DNA of 64,000 nt from Stieleria magnilauensis (GTDB taxonomy: Bacteria; Planctomycetota; Planctomycetia; Pirellulales; Pirellulaceae): assembly GCA_007753675.1 (NCBI GenBank), contig CP036432.1, forward strand, positions 1,276,394 through 1,340,393, read 5' to 3'. Positions 1 through 7,974 of the stretch are shown in pieces. How positions within the stretch are numbered: the stretch's first letter is position 1; every line of letters begins with the position of its first letter. The position numbers and the translations under genes were made by a program. Below the pieces are notes generated by a model. It ran no database searches. It was given only the letters and a program-made list of their open reading frames with translations, and had not been told where the DNA came from.

Positions 1-701
1 CAAACATCGTCGATTCCGATTTCGCGATGTTGAACGAACGATTGGCGAAACATTACGATATTCCAGGGGTTCATCATCAGAATGTCCAGACAGTGTCGTT
101 GGCCCCCGAACACCATCGCGGCGGATTGATCACTCAAGGCTCGATATTGAAAGTCACCGCCAACGGCACCACCACCTCACCGGTGGTCCGCGGCGCGTTC
201 ATCAATGAACGCATCCTCGGCGTCGAAATCCCTCCGCCACCGGACAACGTCCCGGCGATCGAGCCCGACATCCGCGGCGCGGTCTCGATCCGTGATCAAC
301 TCGCCAAGCACAGCGATCAAACGTCCTGCGCGGCCTGCCACATCAAGATCGATCCGCCGGGCTTCGCACTGGAAAACTACGATGTGATCGGTGGTTGGAG
401 GACGCGGTATCGTAACTCCAAAGCCGCCCGGAAAGGATTGCCGGTCGATCCGCATCACCAAACCGCCAAGGGCGAAGCGTTCGAGGACATCGAGCAATTC
501 AAGCAAATTGTGTTGCGAGACCCCGAGCAGATCGCGCGAAACTTCACGCATCAGTTGGTCACCTATTCGACCGGTGCGCCGGTTTCCTTTAGCGACCGAC
601 GGGTGATCGAAGCCATTCTTGATCAGACCCAACCCCAACGCTACGGCATCCGCTCGCTGATCCAAGCGGTCGTCGACAGCCCGATCTTTCTCACCAAGTA
701 G
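1..701 (+). CDS. DUF1592/DUF1588/DUF1585 family cytochrome-like protein, C-terminal part (5' end outside window)
   Basis: The frame is open from the first bases of the window, so the start lies upstream and only the last 233 or so codons are seen. The visible part begins with the MLNERLAKHY motif, followed by the DUF1588 signature (GGLITQGSILKVTANGT, TTSPVVRG, NERILG, PPPPDNVPAIEPD). A CAACH heme-like motif and IDPPGFALENYDVIGGWR come next, and the end (QLVTYSTGAPVSFSDR) is DUF1585. These large exported planctomycete proteins usually carry a cytochrome c domain at the missing N-terminus; their biochemical role is not established. The gene ends 7 bases before the DUF1552 gene, the usual partner, so the two are probably co-transcribed. 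Confidence 0.9.
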   Translation, partial: NIVDSDFAMLNERLAKHYDIPGVHHQNVQTVSLAPEHHRGGLITQGSILKVTANGTTTSPVVRGAFINERILGVEIPPPPDNVPAIEPDIRGAVSIRDQLAKHSDQTSCAACHIKIDPPGFALENYDVIGGWRTRYRNSKAARKGLPVDPHHQTAKGEAFEDIEQFKQIVLRDPEQIARNFTHQLVTYSTGAPVSFSDRRVIEAILDQTQPQRYGIRSLIQAVVDSPIFLTK

Positions 702-708
702 GCCCGTC

Positions 709-1986
709 ATGAAGTTCACCAATACAAAACTCGATCGACGCACGGTGCTGCGAGGCTCGGGGCTGGCCGTCGGGTTGCCGTTTCTCGACGCGATGGTGCC
801 GGCGATCGCGAGTGCCGCCGAAACCGAAGCCCCTCGACGCTTTGTCAGCTTCAGCCTCGGCCTCGGCTTGCACGGTCCGAACCTGTTCCCGAAACAGTCC
901 GGTTTCAACTACACGCCGTCACCCTACCTGGCGGAGATCGCGGACATTCTGCCCGAGATGACGGTGTGCTCGGGCGTGTCTCACCCGCAGGTCGCCGGCG
1001 GACACCGCGCCGAAGGAACGATCCTGACCGCTGCACCGCTGAGTCGATCGGATGCGAACTTTCGCAATTCGGTGTCGCTGGATCAATTGATGGCCAAGCA
1101 CTTGGGAGACCAAACACGGTTCCCCTCATTGGTGCTCAACGCCTCGGGGGACAATTCGAGTCCTTCGTATACTGAAAACGGCGCGATGATTCCGCCGGAA
1201 ATGTCGCCGTTGCGGTTGTTCGAGCAACTGTTTGTCGCCGACGCCCCGGCGGTTCGCAAACGAGATTCGGCGCGGATGCGACACGGTCGCCGGGTCATGG
1301 ATCTGGTCGCCGAAGAAGCGAAGTCGTTGCAACGGACGCTGGGAGCCGGTGATCGCGACAAATTGGACAACTACTTTACGGCTGTCAACGAGTTGGAGAA
1401 ACGACTCGCCGCCAATCAGGCTTGGATCAATCGCCCGAAACCACAAGTCAGCAAACCCGAATCGCTTGCCCAATCGGTTTCTGACGGGATCGAAAAACAG
1501 CGGGCGATGTTCGACGTGATGGCGTTGGCGCTGCAAACCGATTCCACGCGTTTCATGACATTGCACTTGGGCAATGGCGGCAAAGTCGAACTCGACGGGG
1601 TCACCGAGGCGCACCACGCGCTCAGCCACCACGGCCAGGACGAGGAAAAGCTGCGGCAGCTCGCGATTCTCGAAAACGCGCTGCTCGCCGAGTGGGCCGA
1701 TTTCGTTCGAAAGCTCAAGACGGTCCAGGAATCGTCCGGCACGCTGCTGGATCAGACGATGGTGTTGTTGACATCCAACCTGGGCAACGCATCCAGTCAC
1801 GACAACAAGAACATGCCCGTGCTGTTTGCCGGCGGCGGGTTCAAGCACGGCCAGCACCTGGCGTTCGACACCAAGAACAATTACCCCCTGCCCAATCTGT
1901 ATCTGTCCGCGTTGCACCGATTGGGATTGCACCACGACCGTTTCTCGACCAGCACCAGCACGATGACGGGACTGGAACTGGCCTAA
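709..1986 (+). CDS. DUF1552 domain-containing Tat-exported protein
   Basis: A 425-aa protein with a twin-arginine type leader: an RRTVLRGSGLAVGLPFLDAM stretch near residue 12 and an alanine-rich cleavage region around residues 28-38. The body has DUF1552 features such as SLDQLMAKHLGDQTRFPSL, the ALQTDSTRF segment and HHALSHHGQ. It directly follows the DUF1588/DUF1585 gene, the constant arrangement of these families in planctomycetes. The ATG at 709 lies 7 bases after the upstream stop. Export as a folded, possibly cofactor-bearing protein is inferred from the Tat leader. The function is unknown; phosphatase-like relatives (DUF1501) make hydrolase activity conceivable but unproven. Confidence 0.9.
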   Translation: MKFTNTKLDRRTVLRGSGLAVGLPFLDAMVPAIASAAETEAPRRFVSFSLGLGLHGPNLFPKQSGFNYTPSPYLAEIADILPEMTVCSGVSHPQVAGGHRAEGTILTAAPLSRSDANFRNSVSLDQLMAKHLGDQTRFPSLVLNASGDNSSPSYTENGAMIPPEMSPLRLFEQLFVADAPAVRKRDSARMRHGRRVMDLVAEEAKSLQRTLGAGDRDKLDNYFTAVNELEKRLAANQAWINRPKPQVSKPESLAQSVSDGIEKQRAMFDVMALALQTDSTRFMTLHLGNGGKVELDGVTEAHHALSHHGQDEEKLRQLAILENALLAEWADFVRKLKTVQESSGTLLDQTMVLLTSNLGNASSHDNKNMPVLFAGGGFKHGQHLAFDTKNNYPLPNLYLSALHRLGLHHDRFSTSTSTMTGLELA

Positions 1987-2237
1987 AGGGCCGGTTGATC
2001 GAATCGAGACTCCGCAATCAACGCGATGTTCCTCTTGAAGTAGGGCATGCTGTGCATGCCGGTCGCCTGAATCGGCGGGAATCCTAGCGAATCGCCGATG
2101 ACGGGCCCCGTCTCGGCTGACGGTCGCCTCCGACAGTGAATATGATGTGCGTCCCTCCGCATCCCACCTTCACGCTTCACTGATTCACACGCAATGAAGA
2201 AACCCGCCCCTTTCAGTCTGATCGTCGCCGAGTCGCT

Positions 2238-4742
2238 ATGAAAGCAGAGACACTCACACGACGCAGACCCATCGTTGCTCGGTCTTGGTGGCCGTTTGTA
2301 TTCGCGATTGCAATTGTCATCCCCGGCGTCGCACGAACCGAGGAACAAACGCCCGAGACGTCAGACGCGGATTCGATCGCCGCACCGATGGTCAGCGGTT
2401 TTGATCGATTCGCGCGGTATGATGAACTCTCCCCGACGCTGGCCGGGTCGCTGATGATCAGCGAATTGAGCTGTGTCAGCTGCCACGCTTCGGACGATCC
2501 TTGGCTGCAACCCAAACGCGGTCCGCGGCTGACCGGTGCCGGTAATCGGCTGCAACCCCAGTGGCTGAAACAGTATCTGGCCGATCCCGCGGCGATGAAA
2601 CCTGAAACGACGATGCCCCACGTGTTGTCGCAGCTTCCGGAATCGGAACGCGGCGAAGCGATCGACGCGCTGGTGGCATTCTTGGGTTCCCAACAACAAC
2701 CGTTTGCCGTGATCAAAGCCGGTGGTGCCTTGCCGGTGGTCCACGAGTTTTGGAAACGGGGCGACGCCGATCGCGGCAATAAACTGTATCACACGGTCGG
2801 TTGTGTGGCTTGCCATGACCCCGACCCGAATTACGAAACGGTCGAATCGAAACCGTCGGCGATCGACGAGCTGATCGAACAACTCGATCCCGAAGAAATC
2901 GCCGACCTGGGCTTGGCCAGCGAGGCACGGCGAGTGGATTCGGTGCCGCACGGTAATCTGGTCAGTAAGTACTCGCAGCGCTCGTTGACGATGATGCTGC
3001 TGGACCCGACCAAGACGCGCCCCAGTGCGCGGATGCCCTCGTTGCGACTCTCACCGCTCGAAGCCGCGGACATCGCCGCCCATCTGCTTCGGGACCAAAC
3101 GGCGAAACAGATCGACATGCAGCCCAACAGTGCGCCGCAAACGATGGTGGAAAAAGGACGGGGGCTGTTCGTCGCCCTGCGCTGTGCGTCGTGCCATGAT
3201 GCATCTGACGCATTGACTGGAGAATCGTCCGGTGCGTTGACCGTTGCGGCGGCAAAGCCCCTGTCGCAGCTGAATGCCGACGCCGGATCAAGTTGCATCG
3301 AGAACCCCGACGGCGAGATACCCCGATATGCGTTGGACAACGAACAACGCCGTGCAATCCTCGCGCGTCTGACTGACGGAGGATCGGAAAATCGCACCGC
3401 CGCCGATGAGGTGGATTTCCGGATGCTGCAACTGAATTGTTATGGCTGTCATCGTCGCGACGAACGGGGTGGAGTCGGACGGTTTCGCAAGGCCTACTTC
3501 GAAACCGTCGGCCACGTGGACTTGGGTGACGAAGGTCGGTTGCCGCCGACGCTGGGCGGAGTGGGCCGGAAATTGCTTCCCAAAGCGCTGGCGGCCGTCT
3601 TCCATCCCAAGACAGGCCCCCACCGTCCCTTCATGGCCGCCCGCATGCCGTCTTACTCCGCGGACACGGTTGATCCGCTGGTCCGTGGATTTCAAGAGGC
3701 CGATCGAGTGGACCAATCTGACGCGGTTGACATTCTGCCGCCGCAAAAGGAGATGGCTGATGCTGGACGCGACCTGGTCAACACGGGCTGTGTCGGTTGC
3801 CATGCTTTCCGCGGCGAGAGTTTGCCCGGTGTCGTCGGGATCGATTTGGCGGGGACCACCAACCGCATCGATTCAAAGTGGTTCTATGAATTTGTGCTCA
3901 ATCCCAGCGCGGTCAAAAAGCGGACACGTATGCCCACGTTTTTCCCAGACGGAAAGAGCAATCGGCCGGAGTTGCTCGACGGCAATGTGCGGCACCAGAT
4001 CTCTGCGATCTGGGCCTATTTGAAAAACATGGATAGGGAACCACTGCCGGAAAAGATTGAGACGGTGCGTTCGGCTAACTACGAACTCGCACCCAGCGGC
4101 AAACCGATCGTGCTGCGGACGTTCATGGAACAAGCGGGAACGCACGCCATCGCGGTCGGTTTTCCGCAAGGCGTCCATTTTGCATTCGATGCCGAGCAGA
4201 TGCGGTTGGCAATCGGATGGAAGCAGCGTTTCCTGGACGCCCGTGGCACTTGGTTCGAACGTTTCACCCCGCCGGCGGATCCGTTGGGCGACGCCCAGAT
4301 CGCAATGCCGGCCGGTCCCGTGGTGATCGCTGATGAAAACGGCGGTGAACACGAGGGTGAAAATGCCGGCTACCGATTCCGCGGCTATCGGCTGGATGCT
4401 GCCGGCGTACCGACGTTTTTGTACGACATCGCTGGCTGGTCGATCGAAGACCGCATCGAGGCAACGGAGTCCGGAACGCTCAAGCGTTCAGTGACAGCCA
4501 GACGCGCACCGTCAGTTCGCGGCGATACCTCAGACCAGAAACTACACCTGCTCGCTCATGCGGCCGAGCGACTGAAACCGCAAGGCGAGTTCGCCGTTTC
4601 CGATCAACAAGGTTTGACCGTCACCCTGACGGAGGCTCTGGCGCGAACGGGTTCGTTGCGTCGGTCCGGTGACAGCGACCAGTGGCTGATCCCCTTGGAC
4701 TCGCAAAACAGGAACACCGCCATTTTGGAGTATCGTTGGTGA
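2238..4742 (+). CDS. Exported multiheme cytochrome c-like protein with five CxxCH motifs
   Basis: An 834-aa protein with a hydrophobic leader (residues 16-32) and five heme c attachment motifs: CVSCH (79-83), CVACH (189-193), CASCH (316-320), CYGCH (401-405) and CVGCH (518-522). The segments around them (RGPRLTGAGNRL, LADPAAMKP, MPSLRLSPLEAADIAAHL, LNPSAVKKRTRMP) repeat the pattern of class I cytochrome c folds with a distal Met, so about five tandem cytochrome domains are expected. The last 200 or so residues lack CxxCH; a GYRFRGYRLD..GVPTFLYDI segment there is a beta-rich domain seen in other planctomycete cytochromes. An electron-transfer role in the periplasm or at the surface is inferred. 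The stop overlaps the next start (GTGA), so the two are translationally coupled. Confidence 0.85.
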   Translation: MKAETLTRRRPIVARSWWPFVFAIAIVIPGVARTEEQTPETSDADSIAAPMVSGFDRFARYDELSPTLAGSLMISELSCVSCHASDDPWLQPKRGPRLTGAGNRLQPQWLKQYLADPAAMKPETTMPHVLSQLPESERGEAIDALVAFLGSQQQPFAVIKAGGALPVVHEFWKRGDADRGNKLYHTVGCVACHDPDPNYETVESKPSAIDELIEQLDPEEIADLGLASEARRVDSVPHGNLVSKYSQRSLTMMLLDPTKTRPSARMPSLRLSPLEAADIAAHLLRDQTAKQIDMQPNSAPQTMVEKGRGLFVALRCASCHDASDALTGESSGALTVAAAKPLSQLNADAGSSCIENPDGEIPRYALDNEQRRAILARLTDGGSENRTAADEVDFRMLQLNCYGCHRRDERGGVGRFRKAYFETVGHVDLGDEGRLPPTLGGVGRKLLPKALAAVFHPKTGPHRPFMAARMPSYSADTVDPLVRGFQEADRVDQSDAVDILPPQKEMADAGRDLVNTGCVGCHAFRGESLPGVVGIDLAGTTNRIDSKWFYEFVLNPSAVKKRTRMPTFFPDGKSNRPELLDGNVRHQISAIWAYLKNMDREPLPEKIETVRSANYELAPSGKPIVLRTFMEQAGTHAIAVGFPQGVHFAFDAEQMRLAIGWKQRFLDARGTWFERFTPPADPLGDAQIAMPAGPVVIADENGGEHEGENAGYRFRGYRLDAAGVPTFLYDIAGWSIEDRIEATESGTLKRSVTARRAPSVRGDTSDQKLHLLAHAAERLKPQGEFAVSDQQGLTVTLTEALARTGSLRRSGDSDQWLIPLDSQNRNTAILEYRW

Positions 4743-6289
4743 TTCGAATTTTGATCTTGGCGTTGACGACGCTCACGTTTCCGCTGTCGATGGCGCGGGG
4801 CGGTGAAGAAGAATATTATCGGCTGATAGATGTATCGGTTGCCAAAGCGGCGACGGACTCGCGATCCAAGAACTGGAAACCCGCGCCCGATGGGTTGGCA
4901 TTGGAAGTCGGTGGGCTGGCGCTCCTGGATGATTCGCGGCTGGCCGTGGCGATTCGAAAAGGCGAGGTTTGGATCTTAGACGGTGTCTATGACGACCCGC
5001 CCAACAACGTGTCGTTCAAACGATTCGCCACCGCGCTGCACGAACCACTCGGGCTGCTCTATCACAAGGGCGACTTGTACACGGCCCAGCGAAGCGAGTT
5101 GACGCGGCTTCGCGACGTCGATGGAGACGACGTGGCGGATGAGTATCTGACCGCCGCAAAAGGTTGGGGTGTGACCGGACACTATCACGAATATGCCTAC
5201 GGCCCCAAAATGGACGGCGATGGCAATTTGTGGATCACACTGAACATCGGTTTGGGACTCAAAGACGATCAGCTCAAACGCATCGTGCCCAACGCCGCAC
5301 TGGGGTATCGACAAGGCCGGTGGCGCGGCTGGGGCATGAAGCTGACCCCGGCTGGTGAGTTGGTGCCGGTTTGTGCCGGGATGCGATCACCATCCGGATT
5401 GGGGGCCAATGCCGCGGGCGACATGTTCTATACCGATCAGCAAGGCAATTGGGTGGCCACCAATTCGCTGCACCACATGCGTCCGGGCGCCTTTTTTCAT
5501 CACGCCGAAGCGCTCGCGTCGATGAACGAGCCGGGATCGACGATCGACGGCGTCGAGAAGGTGCCCAGTGGTCTGCCGCTGCCAAAGGCGTTGCAGCAAT
5601 TCAAACAACTTCGTCCGCCCGCGGTTTGGTTCCCCTACAAAAAAATGGGGCAGTCGGCGACCGACATCATGCTGGACCAAAGCGGTGGAAAATTCGGGCC
5701 GTTTGCCGGTCAACTATTTGTCGGCGAATTCACGCAGGCGGGCATCAACCGTGTGTTCCTGGAAAAGGTCGATGGCGAGTACCAGGGCGCTTGTTTTCCC
5801 TTTCGGCTCGGGTTCGCGTCCGCGGTCCTGCGGATGATCCAAGGGAGTGATGGCAGCGTGTTTGTGGGGTTGACCAATCGAGGATGGAGCAGCTTGGGAC
5901 GCGCCAGTTACGGATTGCAGCGTCTGGTCTGGACGGGAAAGACGCCGTTTGAAATCAAGGAGATGCGCGCCCAACCGGATGGATTCGAACTCACCTTCAC
6001 CCAACCGGTCGATCCGGAGTCGGCCGGCGACGTCGATTCCTATCGCATGCTCAGTTACACCTACCTGTACCACGCAACTTATGGCAGTGACGAGATTCAA
6101 ACCAAAACACCGAGCATTGTAGCGGCCGAGGTTTCGGAAGATCGCAAACGTGTACGTCTAAGTGTCGACGGGTTGCGTCCCCACTTCGTTCACGAGCTGA
6201 ACGCCGACGGCGTCCGCAACGAATCGGGGCAACCGCTGCTGCATCCCGAAGCGTACTACACGTTGAATCGAATCCCGGCGAGAGAGTGA
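4739..6289 (+). CDS. Secreted beta-propeller protein (PQQ/sugar dehydrogenase-like fold)
   Basis: I place the start at GTG 4739, which overlaps the upstream stop in a GTGA junction and gives a clean signal peptide (IRILILALTTLTFPLSMARG); the upstream in-frame GTG at 4682 would bury that leader. The 516-aa product has repeats typical of six-bladed propellers related to soluble glucose/sorbosone dehydrogenases: LLDDSRLAVAIRKGEVWILD, LHEPLGLLYHKGDLYTAQ, DGDGNLWITLNIGLG, MRSPSGLGANAAGDMFYTD and QLFVGEFTQAGINRV. The C-terminal 120 residues form a separate beta domain. Coupling to the multiheme gene suggests the propeller acts as, or binds, an electron donor to that cytochrome. Substrate and cofactor cannot be read from the sequence. 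Confidence 0.8.
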   Translation: MIRILILALTTLTFPLSMARGGEEEYYRLIDVSVAKAATDSRSKNWKPAPDGLALEVGGLALLDDSRLAVAIRKGEVWILDGVYDDPPNNVSFKRFATALHEPLGLLYHKGDLYTAQRSELTRLRDVDGDDVADEYLTAAKGWGVTGHYHEYAYGPKMDGDGNLWITLNIGLGLKDDQLKRIVPNAALGYRQGRWRGWGMKLTPAGELVPVCAGMRSPSGLGANAAGDMFYTDQQGNWVATNSLHHMRPGAFFHHAEALASMNEPGSTIDGVEKVPSGLPLPKALQQFKQLRPPAVWFPYKKMGQSATDIMLDQSGGKFGPFAGQLFVGEFTQAGINRVFLEKVDGEYQGACFPFRLGFASAVLRMIQGSDGSVFVGLTNRGWSSLGRASYGLQRLVWTGKTPFEIKEMRAQPDGFELTFTQPVDPESAGDVDSYRMLSYTYLYHATYGSDEIQTKTPSIVAAEVSEDRKRVRLSVDGLRPHFVHELNADGVRNESGQPLLHPEAYYTLNRIPARE

Positions 6290-6330
6290 AATCGCCGGCG
6301 CTCGTCTTCACTAACGAACGAAGTTTAGAT

Positions 6331-6660
6331 CATCGTAGCGGAACGGCGCGAGCCGTCCGGTGCCGCCGCAGAGCGTCGCGGCAGACCGGAGGGCTTGCGC
6401 CCTGCCGCTATCAATGGAACGAAACGCATCGTAGCGGAACGGCGCGAGCCGTCCGGTGCCGCCGCAGAGCGTCGCGGCAGACCGGAGGGCTTGCACCCTG
6501 CCGCTAACAACCAGGCGAAGCGCATCGTAGCGGAACGGCGCGAGCCGTCCGGTGATGCCGCTGGGCGTCGCGGCAGACCGGAGGGCTTGCGCCCTGCCGC
6601 TAACAACCGGGCGAAGCGCATCGTAGCGGAACGGCGCGAGCCGTCCGGTGATGCTGTCTA
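6331..6660 (+). repeat. Tandem array of 96-bp palindromic repeats (REP-like), 3.4 copies
   Basis: Units begin with CATCGTAGCGGAACGG at 6331, 6427, 6523 and 6619, an exact 96-bp period with the fourth unit truncated. Each unit holds two opposed heads: GGCGCGAGCCGTCCGGT, then the complement of a related head ending CTGCCGCT, so each folds as a long hairpin. The right-hand head shares a 25-bp core with the element at 35193-35315. The array fills the gap between the propeller gene and the convergent LExR protein gene, and its end runs to that gene's stop codon. Open frames across it are repeat artefacts. Confidence 0.9.
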
Positions 6661-7974
6661 TCGCTCGTCGGGGCTCATCTCTTCTTTTTCGGCATGTTTG
6701 CCGGACCATCGTCGACTGCCGATCGCGAGCAGGCTGGCGATGATGGCGGCGCCGGGGTAAGCGATTCCGGAAATGCGAATCGGATGCGTGTCAACGTTCG
6801 TCTGGACACGAGGTGGTTGCTCGCTGGCGATGGAGTCGGCGAATTCACTCGCGATGACGGCCAGGATGGCGCCACGGATCTCGCTTGCCGGGTCGGGACT
6901 GAGATGCGTCTCCACGCCCGCGATCAAGCCGACGCTGCGATGCATGCCGACGGTCGCGTCCAAGACGACGTCGACCACCGACGCGTGGATGTCGAGCATC
7001 ACCGACGGCAGATCATGTTCAAAAACGATGCCTTCGATCAATCCGGTTGACTCGCCAAACCACTCATCCATCGCGTGATCGTAGACCGACCGTTCCTGAT
7101 TCGGACGATCATCATTTCCTCCCTCAGCGACTTCACGAAGTCGTTCCAAGGCATCACCGCCAAGTTCCCATCGCTCGTCGTCGGTTGAGTCATCGGCATG
7201 GTCATTCGATGCCTGGAAATGATGATGCCACAACGGAAGGGTTTCCACGGTGACGGTGAGATCTGATTCGCGATCGACCGCAATCGGCTCCACCACTTCC
7301 TCCACCAACGACTCGCCAAAAATGGCTTCTCTCGCCGCCGTGGTTTCCGAGATCTGATTGACGGGGACGGTGTCGCTCGCGATTGCTTGAGCTTGCTCAC
7401 GGTCTCTGGAAACCGGTTTGACGACTTCGTTTTGGGTTGCGACGCCGGTCGATGACGGTGCGGAAACCGGCGTTTCGGTCGAAGTCGCGATCGGCGTCTC
7501 CGTCCCGGTCGCGTCGAGCACGCCGCCATGGTGCGACGTGGTGCTGCCGCCCCTGTCGCTGTTGGTTGAACCCGATTGAGTTGAACCCGATTGAGACGAC
7601 GAGGGGACAACGATCAGGCTAATGGTCGTCGACGGCGTGGATCCCCGCGGCTGGAGAAACGCCTGACGCTGTGCCTGGGCCAAACCCTGCGCGTCAGGAA
7701 ACGGTCCACGGATCGATGGGCCGCTTTCACGGATCGAGGCATGTCGATCGCCCATCAGTCGATTCGATTGCGTGCGTTGCGAATGACTGTCGTGATGCGA
7801 CGCTCCGGCAACGATTGCGGCTCGATCGCCAGCGCCGCCGCGATCGCCACCATCGCCGCGATCAAACACCGTGGCCTCGCGGGGTGTGACCTGGAACAGG
7901 ATTCCAGCCGCCAGCATGCAACGAGATTCCAATCGTTCCAACAACAGTGCGCGGGACTCTTCTGGATTGCTCAT
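6658..7974 (-). CDS. Exported hypothetical protein with LExR-type N-terminal motif and C-terminal membrane anchor
   Basis: A 438-aa protein whose first 25 residues contain LLLERLESRCMLAAG, the planctomycete LExR..LLAA motif found at the N-terminus of large surface proteins. The middle is low complexity, rich in Ser, Thr, Gly, Asp and His (for example residues 35-150). Near the C-terminus a hydrophobic segment (GIAYPGAAIIASLLAIGS) precedes a basic and acidic tail, so the protein is probably anchored with most of it outside the cytoplasm. Its ATG overlaps the stop of the upstream kinase gene by ATGA, making it the third gene of a sigma-kinase-exported protein operon. I recognise no catalytic domain. 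It could be the target or signal partner of the kinase. Confidence 0.7.
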   Translation of the reverse strand: MSNPEESRALLLERLESRCMLAAGILFQVTPREATVFDRGDGGDRGGAGDRAAIVAGASHHDSHSQRTQSNRLMGDRHASIRESGPSIRGPFPDAQGLAQAQRQAFLQPRGSTPSTTISLIVVPSSSQSGSTQSGSTNSDRGGSTTSHHGGVLDATGTETPIATSTETPVSAPSSTGVATQNEVVKPVSRDREQAQAIASDTVPVNQISETTAAREAIFGESLVEEVVEPIAVDRESDLTVTVETLPLWHHHFQASNDHADDSTDDERWELGGDALERLREVAEGGNDDRPNQERSVYDHAMDEWFGESTGLIEGIVFEHDLPSVMLDIHASVVDVVLDATVGMHRSVGLIAGVETHLSPDPASEIRGAILAVIASEFADSIASEQPPRVQTNVDTHPIRISGIAYPGAAIIASLLAIGSRRWSGKHAEKEEMSPDER